A stretch of DNA of 64,000 nucleotides from Vanilla planifolia (GCA_023846275.1 CM043865.1:8544068-8608067); one strand, 5' to 3'; shown: positions 35,490 through 47,962, counted from the first letter of the stretch. Program-made: numbers and translations. The notes: generated by a model not told the origin, from the letters alone.

Positions 35490-36730
35490 TCAGACGGTGA
35501 GAAGCTCAATCTGGCCATTAGGGAGATCGTCCGCCGTGGTCGTCATCTGCATGGTCTTCTTCTCTTTGTCGTCTTTTTTTCTATTGTTTTTGTACTCACC
35601 ATAGAAGTAGAAGACGATGCCCCATAACGAAAGTGCGAGAGCCACTCCCTTCTCACCATCAAAATTCTCGTGGAAGAAGAAGATGGCCAAAACCTCCGTC
35701 ACCGGGATGCAGGAGGTAGTCACGACCCCTCCGAGCAATGCCGAGGAGTAGTTTATGACGCCCATCAGCCCGACGTTTCCGGCCTGCGACAACACGGCGG
35801 AGAAGACGAGCACCAGATAGTAATTCGCTTTCCCGATTCCGAACACCTCTGCCTCTCTTGCCATGGCCTGCATTCTCCCATTTTTTAAAAAAAACTCCCT
35901 TTTCCTCGCATAAGAGATATAGAATTGAATGAGGATGTGGGACAGTTATCTCTTACCTGGAAATCTTTGTTGATCGCCATTCCCACAGCACAGAAAAGGG
36001 TCGCCGTGAGGCCCACGATGAATTGCGTCTCCATGACGAGCGTGTAAGTCACCTCCTGCTTAGATTTGTTGTAAACGAGCTCTATCAATGGCAGCACAAA
36101 GCCATAGACCACTGCCGTGCTCAGCGCCATTACAAATCCAATGTAATAGTTAGTCTGCGACTCCCCTTCGGGCTTGTCACCGGCCGAGTGGATGCCTAGC
36201 GCCGCCGCTGCCAACGTCAGAAGAACTACAGAGTTTACGGAGAAAGATGTGAACTTTTGCTTCACCAAGAGGAAGGCAAAAAAGGCCGTGAAGCCAAGCT
36301 GGGTGGAGATTAGAAGCGACGAAGTGGAGACGGGAAGGTAAGAGGCGCCATAGGCGTAGAAGAAGTCGACCAAGCCCGTCGTGAGGCCGATGATGCTCAT
36401 GTAGAGAACTAGAGGAAGGGTACCGAAGCAGACTACTCTGATGTTGTTGGAGCTACGGCGTCGGAGGTAGGAGAAGAAGAGGGGTACCAAAAGAATAGGG
36501 AAGCCGGCGGTTTGGATGAAAGCCGACAGCCATTTGCGCTTGCCTCCGTGGAGAAAATATATGCGGAAAAGTAGAGGACTGGCGGACCATCCGATGGCGG
36601 TGAGGAAGATGTTGAAGCAGAGGGGAGCGATTCTCTTTGATTTGTTTGTTTTTTGAGCTCCATTACTTTCAGTGTTGCTGTTGATTTCTACGGGCCGCTG
36701 ATGCTGCTCCATCTGAACTACAGTCTCCAT
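35490..36730 (-). CDS. PUP: Purine permease (PUP family transporter)
   Basis: Exon 1 is 36730-35957 (258 codons) and exon 2 is 35867-35490; the 89-bp intron has CCAG|GTAAGA and AATGCAG| borders in phase 0, giving 383 residues, normal for the family. After a hydrophilic N-terminus of about 33 residues come roughly ten hydrophobic segments. Family-typical strings are WLSAFIQTAGFPILLVPLFF, the LYMSIIGLTTGLVDFFYAYG region, YLPVSTSSLLISTQLGFTA, and in exon 2 VLSQAGNVGLMGVINYSSAL followed by PVTEVLAIFFFHENF. Plant PUPs belong to the drug/metabolite transporter superfamily and import adenine, cytokinins, caffeine-like bases or pyridoxine by proton symport. Which substrate this one uses, and whether it sits in the plasma membrane or tonoplast, cannot be read here. 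The ATG at 36730 is the first in frame and has a TATA box 80-90 bases upstream. The tail is Lys-rich. Exons are much GC-richer than the flanks. Confidence 0.95.
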
Positions 36731-36811
36731 GAATGCAGAGCTTAAAGGGTTCTTTTCCCGTCTTCTTCAGATTCAAAGTATGATTTATGTTTCCATGAAT
36801 TGCAAGACAAG

Positions 36812-36820
36812 CTTTTTATA
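36812..36820 (-). promoter_or_regulatory. TATA box of the purine permease gene
   Basis: TATAAAAAG on the minus strand, about 82-90 bases upstream of the ATG at 36730, a normal plant spacing that allows a 5' leader of about 50-60 bases. Confidence 0.6.
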
Positions 36821-37833
36821 GAAGACGACTTGAATATGCATCAACTATGTGTAAATATTGACCTTCCTTTAAAAATAATATTATTATGGGATGGCATTCC
36901 GTGGCTTCTACTTTACGTCCATAAATTTTCAAATAAGTTAAAGAGCCTAATTGAAAATATTGCTCCAAAACACTTATGAAAGACGTTTGTGAAGTTCTTC
37001 ACCCTAAAACAAGGTCCAAAGACAAGTTGAACTTGATCGTCATCAAGGTCAACAACATATGTTGTTCAAACGTCGATCAATAAAAAAAATTTAAATTTTT
37101 TGAAATATGCTAAGGTGACATATGCTAATTTATGTAAGATGACTTACTAGCCTAAGTCACATATGCTAAATTATTTATCTAATCTGACAAATACTAATCT
37201 GCTCACCACCACATAGATAACTTGTTGGTGTCACTTTTTTTTTATTTGATAGAGCTTATACCAAAAAATTAAGTTAAATCTTCAAACTATTTCCTAAAAA
37301 TAATTTAAAAATGTTTATCTTTGGTATATAAACCAATAAATCGAAAGAGTCCATTTAGTTGTGCTAATCTGTTTTGAATTCTTTAATTATTTTTTACTTG
37401 GACGGCTACTTGATCGTGGATTCTTAACTCTCTTTTGCAAATTATTTAAATGAATAATACGTGCAGAATAATGATTATCTTTAAAATATTGGAAGAAGAT
37501 CTTGGCTGGTGTTCTCTATCGTGCGCATATGATTTGTCATCCTTGGCGGCCGCTGTTGTGTAGAAACTCTTAAGCATGTTTCATTTGAATTAGTAGAAAA
37601 TAATGGTATTGCTCAATAACCAAATCATTTTTTAGCCCAAAAGATTTAGACATGAACTCTTAAGCAACATCATCAATGCTGATTGTTTAGATATCTAACT
37701 ATAGAACATGGGTAAGATTTAAAGTTATTTTTTTTTTATTTTGCAAAATTTTTACAAGTTTAGGATTTTGTCAAGTGAATGATAATAATGAAATATGAGA
37801 ATGTTTGGCTCACAAAAAAAGGTGTGTTAAGAG

Positions 37834-37929
37834 TTGATCTAATTATCAGAACAATGATATGACATATCTAGATAGTTTCACAAATTCATGATATTTTTAT
37901 ATATGTTTTTATATTGTCACAAATATTAG
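37834..37929. repeat. 96-bp direct repeat, first copy
   Basis: Matches 38685-38780 with a single mismatch (AGAACAATG against AGAATAATG). The copies are 851 bp apart, start to start. Confidence 0.92.
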
Positions 37930-38621
37930 TAATTTCTAACCTAAGTGGTTCTTGTCTATGGTCTTTTAAGCTTTTTAGTTAATGGATGTATATTCAAGTA
38001 CACATTAGATCCGACTTGGATCTCTAATGATAAAGCTCTTCTTAATATATGGCTATTATAGATGGATAAATGCTAATTATGAGTTCTAACATGTACAAAA
38101 TTTACAAATAGAAGAAAGGTGATCAAGAGAATTTGAAATGAAGTGTCTAAGTCCTATGCATATGATTTTTGTAACAAGAATATTAAGAAACATATTTAAG
38201 AAAACTTTGTGCTCATCATAACAAAAATGTATGAAAAAAGGTATTATATAAATTCAAAGCTTTGAATGTAATCTGAAAGATACTTCATAAAAAATATTTT
38301 TTTAAATTAAGTAGTGATTAACTTTTTAATACGTAAGAAGAGTTAGAGTTGATGATAAAGTTTTCATATGCATTATCCATATGTAATTTTATGCTCATCA
38401 TAGTTTCCACTAGGTTAGATATCCCCTATGTAATGGGGGTTATTAACTTATATATGACCAATCTTAAAATTGTATCTAGGAAACAAGTAGCTTCTATATT
38501 ATCCAATATTAGTTAAAAATATAACACTGTCTTTCAAAGAGCACAACATAATTTTACAAGTTTACAAATGATGTATATTTATGAAAAGAAACTAATATTA
38601 AGGAAAAAACGTCCTCTCATA

Positions 38622-38684
38622 ATGTATTTAATATTTGTGGTATATGAAAAGTTATGTTCAATGTATTTAATATTTGTGGTATAT
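38622..38684. repeat. 24-bp direct repeat pair abutting the 96-bp repeat
   Basis: A 24-bp word beginning ATGTATTTAATATTTGTGG occurs at 38622-38645 and identically at 38661-38684. The second copy ends exactly where the second 96-bp repeat starts. Confidence 0.9.
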
Positions 38685-38780
38685 TTGATCTAATTATCAG
38701 AATAATGATATGACATATCTAGATAGTTTCACAAATTCATGATATTTTTATATATGTTTTTATATTGTCACAAATATTAG
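38685..38780. repeat. 96-bp direct repeat, second copy
   Basis: Partner of 37834-37929. After both copies the flanking sequences are unrelated, so the duplicated block has sharp ends. Confidence 0.92.
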
Positions 38781-40267
38781 AGTTTTAATTGCTAATCTAA
38801 GTGTGAATAGATTGTTAAGATAGACTTTGGTTATGTAAGTACGACTCAGTAGTCATATAAGTATGATGATGTTGTTAACTTTAATGATTTGACGTGTTTG
38901 ATAGGTTAAAGAAGTTTTAGTACCATTCTTATACAATATAAGCATATTAGATAGTACAATCAAATAAAAGAGAGAATAAAATTAGGCATAAAACTTGGTT
39001 AGTGATCATACAATGTCGACCATTTTATTATACAAGGACATTAATGCAGAAAAAAAGAGTCAGTACAAGTAATATTGTGATTATATAAGTACGAAGTTAT
39101 GGATCATACTAGCACGATAATAAGAGAAGAAATAGCTAGGTATCAAGAGAGCTGGTATATTATATAATATAATTAACACCATTGTATGAGTATGATCAAG
39201 TTAAAATAAATGTTGAATAGAGAAATTATTAGATTATGATAAGAGATCGTGTTGCGTAGTGTATCATATTGTATAATTATGATCAGAAGAACTATTAGTC
39301 ATAAAAACATATTTGGCTCATCATACAGTATGATAAGGTGTAGTATTAGCATGATACAGAAACTTTGAATAAATTATGTTTTGTAATTGAGTTGCTCTTA
39401 ATCTCAATCATTGGAATTAAGATGCTTTAGAGCTAAGAGTTAAAAATGACATTATCAGAATTAAAAGAATTTTTACTATTATATTATTATTATTTAATCT
39501 TAGTTGTGAGTCTTTTAAGAGAGGGATTAGTGGTTGTGACCATTTTATATAATATGCTTTACTAATTAACTTAGAAAACCTAACCATCTTTCTAATCTAA
39601 GTAGATGCTTGGAAGGATGGGGTTAAGCGAGTTAATGCATTTAATCCAAAATCCACTATCAAACACCAATTAACACAAATTGTGTTAATGTAGTTATAAA
39701 CCTACCTAAAAAATTTAACTCGGCTAACCTTAGCCCACTAAGAAGCCATGTTAATTTTTGCAAATCATTTCATGCATATCGTTTATTTGTCATGATGTCA
39801 AATCCATTGATTTCTGCCCCCGTCAAATAGCAGTGAAAAGAACTGTCAATGAAAACTTTGCAAGATTCTTGGCACCAGACATTTTTGCTGTCGAGACATT
39901 CGATATAGAGTTTTATAAGAAGAGATAGATACATTCTTCCTCAGTTTTCTCTTGTCATCGTCTCCCTTTTCATTGTCCAGTTAAAAGTTCACATTTTGTT
40001 GAAGCCATCATTGATGACCTCCCATTACCAAGTTTTCATTACTACGGTTTTGTACGTTTGTTTTGACTTCATCACTGCAAAAAACTTGATGTCTTCAGCA
40101 ATCTATCATTATCAATCCTATTAATAGCTTGAGTTCAATAAACTATAAGCTAGCTCAGACAAATAAGACATTTTTTACTAAGCTATGTTTATAACAACTT
40201 TTCATATGTAAGCATTTCTTATTTTGCATATTAATTAGACTTATTTTGTCATGTTAGTCATTGATTA

Positions 40268-40690
40268 CAGTCCTTATTACACATAAAAGCAGTTTTCTAC
40301 CTTTCATAAATTGAATATTTAATTTTTATATTATTAATTACTTATTAATATGATTAGAAATGATTTTATAATATATTTAAATTTAAACTATAATTTTTAT
40401 GTTATAAATTGATTATTAATGATTCTATGGTGTTACAACAAATAAAAGAAATGTCAAAGCTATAAGCAGTTTTTTACAGTTTTTATTACTCCTTATTATA
40501 ATTAAAAGTAAATTTTTATCTTTTATGAATTTAATATTTAATTTTTTATTATAAAATATTCAATAATATGACTGGAAATGATGTTATAATATATTTTAAT
40601 TTGAACTATAACTTTTATATTATGAACTAATTATTGATGATGCTGGAAAATATGTTAAAGCAAATAAATGAAATGCCAAAGAATCTTGAT
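40268..40690. repeat. Degenerate tandem duplication, period about 219 bp
   Basis: Unit 1 (about 40268-40486) and unit 2 (about 40487-40690) share in order CCTTATTA, AATATTTAATTTTT, AATATGA, GAAATGAT.TTATAATATATTT, GATTATT/AATTATT and AAATGAAATG.CAAAG-like words. Identity is roughly three quarters by eye. Confidence 0.75.
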
Positions 40691-41419
40691 TTGGAAATGT
40701 AAGCAAATTTGAAATCAATTTCATTATGTATCTTAATAAACTATAAAGTAAATCTATCAAATTTTGCTATAATACTAAGTAAAAGATTTGGATAATAAAC
40801 TGAAGCTTAAAAAACCTTAAAACATAAAACAAGTCCCACTAAGCTTTTGATTGAAAGTGAGTTGCCAATCAAACGAATTTGGTTTGAAAATGGCAAGAAA
40901 AAAATTACCTTATATTTAATTATATTCTATAATAAAAAAAATATAATAATAATATATATTTAAAAACTTAAAAATAAATAAAAATCAAATAATTACATAA
41001 AACTCTTCAAATATTTATATTAACATATATTAAACTATGTTAATTGTTATAAAATAATAATGTGGTAATATTTTATTATATTTATAAATATTTAAAATTA
41101 TATGTTAATAGAGCTTTCTCTTTGTGTATTAATTATATGGTTTTTTAATTCATTAAATTTTTAAAGAAAAATTATTATAAATTATTTTTTTTATTTATTT
41201 AACATCTTTTTTCATTTAATGATGATATTACTATTTTTTTCTATTATAATATAAATGAACAATAGATACAATAAACCCTACATGATGTCATCACCTTTTT
41301 AAATCTCCTATTCATGTTCAAGGGATAACATCTCCAGATCAAGATAATATTAATGATGTATCACAAGTGAAAAATCCATAAGATCAACATAATTCAAAAA
41401 ATAGTCAAACTCAAGCTCA

Positions 41420-42330
41420 AACATAGAATGAGTTTGATAAGGAACTTTACTTATATCTGCATGAACAATCTGTAAATGATTTTCTAATTAATGGGAACCC
41501 CACTAGTATTACTTGACAAAAAATAGTCCTTATATTTTAGAGATCCACTAGTAAAACAAAAATAATATAACAACTTAAGGATGAGTGGAAGAATCTAAAA
41601 TGAAAGTTCAAAAAATATTATGATCATACCAATATAGGTGGTTCGGGTTGAAATTATGAAAGGACATTATTAGAGGCAAATGATGATGTTTGGGATAAGT
41701 TATTATAGATATATCTTTTATTGTATAATAGATATATAATTTTATTCATTATTATTATTAATTGTGAAACCATTCAATGCAGACGAATCTAGATATGTGC
41801 GCATCACGTTACAAACATTTCCCATATTATAACTTCATCAATAACATGACAAGGAACAAGTTTGCATATGGATACCATAGTCAATCATCTCAGTAAAATG
41901 TTAGTCTAACTCAATCTCCACATAATAAGCAAACATTTAATAAGCATCATTACAATAAAGTGAATAATTTTGTCGCATTTAAACTTAATGCAAAAGGCAT
42001 TTCTTTCTTAAAAAGAAAGGTGTTCAATTAAAAAAACACAACAAAAAATATGAAACAATATATGTATTGTGGCCAAAGTCCGACAACTAAGGCACATCAA
42101 AGCATAAAAAAGGATTCACTACTGTCGATAATGAAAAGATAATTAAGAAATCGAGAAATCAATCCACTTATGTTCAAACTGCACTTGGTAGAGCTTTTAA
42201 ATATAGCTATAATGATATATTAAAAAAATTATAAAGTATTGAAGATTTATCACAAGATACTTTTATGATGATAGTAGACCTCATTGAGGCTTATCCAAAC
42301 AAACAAACTATATTTATGGTTTTTGAGTGA
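41420..42330 (+). pseudogene. Harbinger ORF1: Myb/SANT-like protein, decayed
   Basis: The plus strand around 41570-41705 reads QLKDEWKNLK, stop, KFKKYYDHTNIGGSG, stop, NYERTLLEANDDVWDKLL. This is the Myb/SANT-like fold of the L10-interacting MYB domain family (L..W..L...WK.W..L...TG.GWD....T..A.DEWW). A C-terminal segment near 42230-42330 reads SIEDLSQDTFMMIVDLIEAY then PNKQTIFMVFE, like the helix that ends such proteins. In PIF elements this product helps the transposase bind DNA. At least four in-frame stops show it is inactive. Confidence 0.72.
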
Positions 42331-42859
42331 CGTAGGTTAAAGATTTTGATTGAAATACATACTAAGTGTCATAATGAGTTGGGAAACTAGAATGCTTAAG
42401 GATAAAAATGTTATAAATAATAATATTGATTTGCTTCTTTGGAAATTAGAATATATGAAATTTCATAATGATGCTTTTAATAATTTATTTCTTATAATAT
42501 GCAATAATTTTTATCATATTACAATGTTTAATGTAATATTGTTTTATTTTTACTACATGTATTTTTTATATAAAACTATTAAAAAAAATTTAGGTTATTT
42601 TAAAGATGGATCTTACAACATTTCTTGGGACATATATTGTTCAACTGTTGCAAATGCTTAATGATGAAGAGACAAAATTTAAGAAAATTATTAAAGAAAT
42701 TATGGCTCAATCAAATGTATCTAGAAATTAAATATATTATAGATCTTCAAGATGTGTACATAGCTGAGATAATGATTTGACATGGGTAAGAGTGTATAAC
42801 TTTTTTTGAATACTTGCATGAGCTTTTTAATGATTATTCAAATTATTAATAGAGCATGA

Positions 42860-43640
42860 TTTAATATCTAACACAAAGTACATGCCAGCAATGGAATTAA
42901 TATCTATTTTCATTTGAGTTATTACATAAGGTAATAGCTATAGAAGTGTTTATTTATGAGTTTTTTTAATACTTTCTTGAAACTATAAGTCAAAATTTTC
43001 ATTATTACTCCAAGCCATTCTTGCCCATGCATCTAATTAACTATTCTTCTATAAAAAAAACTATTACTAGTCCCCCCTATATACAACATGATCAAAATTT
43101 CTACCCATACTTTAAGGATGTTATTGGTGCAATAGATGGAATGCATGTGCCAATAATTGTTAGTAGACACAAACAAAATAAATACAAAAATAAGAAAGGT
43201 TTTATATCACAAAATATTTTAGTCATTGTGAATTTTGAAATACAATTTGTTTATATTGTTTTAGGTTGGGAAGGATCTCCTATAGAACAAAACAAGTTTA
43301 TTATGCTTTGTGGAAAGTATTTTCTTATTGACTCTAGCTATGCAAACACTAATAAGATTATGACAGCTATTAGAGATTTTTTAAGTATTATTTAAGTGAA
43401 TATCATACAACACAACAATATAGATATGATAACATGCAAAAGTTGTATAATCATTATCATGCACAACTAAGAAATGTTGTTGAATGAACATTTAATATTT
43501 TGAAAGCAAGTTTTAAGGTGTTAACAAATATGATGCCTTTCACATTTAATGTAAAAGCAAATATAATATTGGATTATTATGTTTTGCACAACTTTATTGA
43601 TAGATGTTGTGAGGATGATATAACTTCAACATGACAACAC
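42860..43640 (+). pseudogene. PIF/Harbinger DDE transposase, decayed
   Basis: An N-terminal helix region reads AIEVFIYEFF, stop, YFLETISQNFHYYSKPFL. An open stretch of 124 codons (43021-43395) follows with YFKDVIGAIDGMHVPIIVSR, then KNKKGFISQNILVIVNF, then YIVLGWEGSP, then KYFLIDSSYANT. These match the DDE_Tnp_4 nuclease: first catalytic Asp in AIDG.H, second in the (L)IDSSY segment. After a frameshift near 43385 the frame gives RNVVE, stop, TFNILKASFKVLTNM and YYVLHNFIDRCCEDD, supplying the third acidic residue (the Glu just before a stop at 43485). Because of the frameshift and stops no functional enzyme can be made. Confidence 0.88.
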
Positions 43641-43650
43641 AATAACTATC

Positions 43651-45475
43651 ACCAAATGACAACAATGATGAACCACTATAATAAGAAAGAAATTTTGCTT
43701 GTGTTGAGATTGGAGACAAATTTGTAGGAGACTACTTTATGACAACAATCATGCAACAAATATGGGATACTTAGATAATTTATAGGCTATCTTTGGTTCA
43801 TGTAGTATTGATTGGAATCTATAAATCAAGCTTCGTATACCTAAGGAATAGATACAAATACATACATCTTTACACTACCGTAGATATAACCAGTCCAAAT
43901 GTCTCTTTATAAGTGGCAAAAGTTGTATCCAAAATAAATAATTCTAAAAGAGAATTGCTATCAAACTCATCTTAAATGCAGTTATGGTTCTTCATCTTTT
44001 AGTACCTTAGGGTCTTGAGTTGTAATACAAGTAAAAAGTTTAAAAAGCCCAGTAGATAAATTGTTATATATGTAGTAATATAAAATAAGATGTCAAACAA
44101 AAAAGTTGTTAGAAATACGTTATAAGAAAGAAGGAACAATGAACCAAATCATGACATCTAGGTATAAAAAGTAATATGAGTATGTGATCAACATATACAA
44201 CTATATAATATAACCAACATAATAAATAATGCACAGATACAACTTTTGATCATCCCACATATCTTTATATTCACTTGATTTCTAATTAATCACAATTGTC
44301 TTGTTGATCCCTAGTCATATACTTGATGACAATAAACCCTAAGTAGTGTGCTAATAAATTATTTTATTGTTGACCCTTAATAAAGAGAAAGTTTTTAAAT
44401 CTATTAATTAAAATCAAGTAGTGTGCATGTAATATTTGATAAATAAATTTTAATTAAATAAAAAGAATTCATATATAGATGAAGAATAAATAGGATTTGA
44501 GAAATTAAGTTTAGATGATTCAAATAAAATAAATAAGAAAAAAAGTAGTTGAAAAAAATCTTAAGACTTTAAAATTTAATAAGGATTATCCTAAAGAACA
44601 AGTTATAAATGAAATTATAATTAACGTTAAAACTTGATCTTACAATAACATTAAATTTTTTTAGCAAAATTTAAACCGACCTCAATATATTGTCTTAAAT
44701 AATATATTTTTTTCAAAGGTGGATGAAAACTTGATTTTAAGTCGAATAATCTAAAAAATCATTAGTATACTTCTTAATTTACATTGATTTTTCTATTCTA
44801 TAATTTTTATAAAATAATGCTATTAAAAAAGATTAAAATATTTTAAAATAAAATTAAAATTTATACAAAATAACTTTTAAAGATTTGCTAAATCTTATAA
44901 AAAAACCTTGGAATGATTAGGAAATATACTTCAAAGCTTCCTTAAGAAACATAAACTCTCAAGCATGCACTTACATAAGAGATTACCAATGACAAGGCTT
45001 TGATCACAACAAACCTATTTTTTATCTCAAATTCAATGTAAAATTCATGAGAATCGCTTCCTATCAACTCCTCTTAGAGCAATAAGATGGATTTTAATGA
45101 GAAATTTTAAGCTAAACTATATTCTCTCCCCTTTCTAATGACTTAAGGCTTATGACAAAGCTCTTCTCATTGAAACAAGGAGCAAAAGAAATTGTGATAA
45201 ACTATGAAAGAAAGAATATTATCTTTTGGATTCGTTATAAAAAATGATTGAGATTTTATATCTTTATTAACATTTATATTTATTAGATCAATAAAGCTAT
45301 CTGTTACTCCATATTTAATGGTTGCATAATTGGTTTAGTCATCTCAATTAAAGTCTTCTCAATCTCTTGATTTTCTTTTGTGGCTTACACTTCAATTATC
45401 TTCTTCTTTGCCTTTACCATTGGAATTGATTCAAAGCTCTCTGATACAAAAAATTATATCAACATTTTTTAAGAT
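43651..45475. other. AT-rich spacer, nothing firm
   Basis: No coding signal. The first part may still be inside the Harbinger element. The rest (44.4-45.4 kb) is very AT-rich and may be diverged LTR sequence, but I could not align it confidently. Confidence 0.4.
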
Positions 45476-46120
45476 GTTCTCACCCCAAGCCTTTGACAGC
45501 AAACTTCTTTTTAGAGTCGTAATAATGAAAGTTGAACCATGAGAAATTGTGATAAACTGTGAAAGAAAGAAATATTAAGAGGTTCTTTTGTCACCAGTAG
45601 AATAAATTTCTCAAGAAGTTTTATTTCAAAAAGTTTTGAATTCATAAAATTTTGAATTATTGTATTTATCATTCTTCTTCTTTTATACAGATGTTTAGAT
45701 ATAATATTTTATTATGAAATATATAATATTTTAATTTCTAGTAAGAAACATGTGATTCTAATAAAAAAAATAGAAAATTTCATAAATTCTACAAATTCCA
45801 TGTCACAATGAGCTCTTCTGTGCTGATGCGAGCTGCTACATGTGCACAAGAAACTACACTAAGGCACTGTTCACTTGCGCAATTGCTATTCTCGGATGCA
45901 TGCATGCCCTGTAGCATGAGTGTTGACATGTGTATAGTAGGTGACCGACACATGCGCCCAGTGCAGGTAGGTGTCTAGGAGTGCCTTCCTACATATGTGC
46001 TTGTGCATTGACATGTCATTATTGTTATATGATGTTTTTGCTATTATTTTCATTGTTTTGTCATCCTCTTTGATGTTTTCAAAATTTTTAAATTTAATGA
46101 ATCTAAAATTGAACTTCTGA
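45476..46120 (+). repeat. Truncated copy of the gypsy LTR
   Basis: Aligns to 11043-11735. Shared features are TTTTGAATTCAT, the ATATAATATTTTATTA and GTAAGAAACATG-type words, and the GC-rich block with GGCACTGTTCA, GTAGGTGACC and GTGCATTG words, ending at AATGAATCTAAAATTGAACT. The 3' half of the LTR (11740-12367) is missing and no internal element sequence adjoins it. Confidence 0.75.
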
Positions 46121-47050
46121 TCAGGAACCCTATAACAATGACAAGCATAATTTTGTTAAACCAATTATTACATTCATAGATGCCAAAAGTTATGCATTGT
46201 TTCTAATAATTCATGTTCAAACTATTGTGTTAGGGTGAGTATTTTTAATCCAACATAACAAGTTAAAAACATTATAAAAACTTTAATATATAACTAATAA
46301 AATATTATTTATATACTTGAATTTTTAAGTGATAAAATATCCACTTAAATGTTCATTAGACCCAATTTGAATTAAGTATTACAATTTTTATTAATGAGAA
46401 TCACTTGACCTGAACCAACAAATTAGTAGCAGTTGTTATTGCACTACTAGTGGCGTTTATTCATATTAACCTACTAATGGTATTATATGAATAAAAAAAT
46501 ATTAAAATATTTAATATGTTAGCTATTTTTGTTATTATACATATATATATATATATAACTTAATACAAAGTAAAAGCAAGAAAATGCATAGTTCTATTTT
46601 AAATTTTGAAGTTATTTTACACATAAAATGAGCACGGTAGGATGTGACTGATTTTATAAATAACTTGTTTAATTAAGTTATAATTCATTCATAATTTTAT
46701 GATAATATTATATGCATTATAATTATTTAATATTTAGTTAATAAAAAAAATATATTTTGAAGAATCCAATCCCTTGGCTTTAACAAGCTATAAACTGCAA
46801 CAGTTGACTTGGAAATAGCTATCACCGGAGCTAGCCGGAAAAGGCTCTGTTACTCCCGTTCGTCTTGTTGATCGGAAAAACGACAGAATAGGTTACTTTT
46901 GTTGACGGGCGAGAACGAGCCATCCCAAACGTACGGTAGAGAAGCCTTGCACTTGCTTTGACAAATTTCCAAATTGTGATATCCTTTTTGAGCTCTCCTG
47001 CGTTTTTACGTCAAATGTTCGATTGATGAAACAAGAGCGTTATAATTCTG
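46121..47050. other. Spacer and 3' flank of the DUF1635 gene
   Basis: AT-rich to about 46780. From 46780 to 47050 the composition becomes more mixed and probably includes the 3' untranslated region of the minus-strand gene ending at 47051. No other gene is seen. Confidence 0.5.
46541..46557. repeat. (AT)n microsatellite
   Basis: Uninterrupted AT dinucleotides, eight units. Confidence 0.9.
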
Positions 47051-47837
47051 CTATTTGCACAGAAATCCACCGCTGCCTCGAATTAAAGGAGGGGGAATCA
47101 TCACAGGCTTCAGAGGCGGCGGCTTCTTCCACTGAGGAAGAGAACCAGACAGAAACAGAGTCTCCAGAAGTGGCCCTGCGTTGATGACGGCTTCAACCAG
47201 CCTTCCTTTTTCGGGGAGCGGCTTCTTAGCAAACTGTTCGAACACCGTCTTCATAAGCTCATCTTGCGAGCAGAACGGAGTCGTGCAAGCGCACATCTTT
47301 AGCTGCGGCGAGACGGCAGCATCGAAGGGTTCCGCCGCGCTCACGTTTGAAACCTCGATGGAGTCTCCAACGGCAGGAGATGAAACGTTGTGACCTTCGG
47401 ACGAGAAATTTTCCGACTTGGTGACGCTCGAGGAGCCCTGCAGTACTTCTATAGAGGTCGACCGTTCAAGCTTTTCGAGCAGCAGTCGAAGCTGCTTCCT
47501 TGCTTGGTCTCTTTCTTGGCTGGCCGCCCACACCAACCGAGTCAAATGCTTGATGCTCTCCTCCTTTTCCCTAATCTCATGCCTTGCATTGCTTTTCACC
47601 TCTTCCAGTTCGCACGAGGCCGTCCATAGCTTGTCTCTCAGCTCATCAAGGCTCTGTTGATTAGGGCAAAATCAGAATTCAAAAACAAGAAAAAGCCCAT
47701 TTTTTTCCTTTACTCCTGTAAAATAGAGAGAAGAATCAAAGCCTTCTTTTCTTCATAAAAAAAGGTTGGAACAGAGCAAAAAGTGAGAGAGGAACCTCTT
47801 GGTAGCCCCAAAGAGTTACAGAAGAAAGGGTATCCAT
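47051..47837 (-). CDS. DUF1635 family protein
   Basis: Exon 1 is 47837-47796 (14 codons, MDTLSSVTLWGYQE) and exon 2 is 47653-47051, with a 142-bp intron (CAAGAG|GTTCC, CAACAG|AGC) in phase 0. The product is 214 residues. The start SLWxYQE-SLDELRDKLWTASCEL (about residues 8-30) and the following helix with KEESIKHLTRLV and SQERDQARKQLRLLLEKLE (to about residue 77) form the coiled-coil head that defines DUF1635. A Ser-rich, poorly conserved middle follows. The C-terminal block GRLVEAVINAGPLLETLF, then SLPQWKKPPP, then MIPPPLI (about 164-205) is the second family hallmark. The family is plant-specific and has no established biochemical role. The short first exon would be missed by simple ORF scanning. 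A TATA box lies about 50 bases upstream of the ATG. Coding sequence is GC-rich against AT-rich flanks. Confidence 0.93.
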
Positions 47838-47884
47838 TGCTTCGTGCTTTCTTCCCTCAAAATCATGGGACCTGCCTCTTTACA

Positions 47885-47892
47885 AATATATA
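47885..47892 (-). promoter_or_regulatory. TATA box of the DUF1635 gene
   Basis: TATATATT on the minus strand, 48-55 bases upstream of the ATG at 47837, which would leave a short 5' leader of about 20-25 bases. Confidence 0.5.
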
Positions 47893-47962
47893 TGCAATGA
47901 CCCTTCGTCCACATCAAGCCTTACTTTAATGCCCTAAAACTAACATAAGGCATGGAGAAAAC

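Larger units (their letters stand above)
36830..41419. other. AT-rich repeat-bearing spacer
   Basis: No gene recognised. It holds a 96-bp direct repeat pair, a 24-bp repeat pair and a degenerate 219-bp tandem duplication (listed). The part 38.8-39.4 kb is rich in TATAAGTA and GTACGA-type words, also seen reversed at 24.6-25.1 kb and again at 52.2-52.6 kb. That suggests a dispersed repeat family. Confidence 0.5.
41420..43650 (+). mobile_element. Decayed PIF/Harbinger DNA transposon
   Basis: Carries on the same strand both genes typical of plant PIF/Harbinger elements: a Myb/SANT-like DNA-binding protein (about 41420-42330) and a DDE transposase (about 42860-43640). Both are interrupted by stops and frameshifts. 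I could not find terminal inverted repeats or a 3-bp TTA/TAA target duplication, so the true ends may lie outside these coordinates. Confidence 0.85.

Noticed and set aside
35670-36663. Antisense and shifted frames over the permease gene
   Set aside because: Shadows of the GC-rich coding strand; the minus-strand frame has the transporter motifs.
47181-47660. Plus-strand frames of 70-80 codons
   Set aside because: Antisense shadows of the DUF1635 exon 2.
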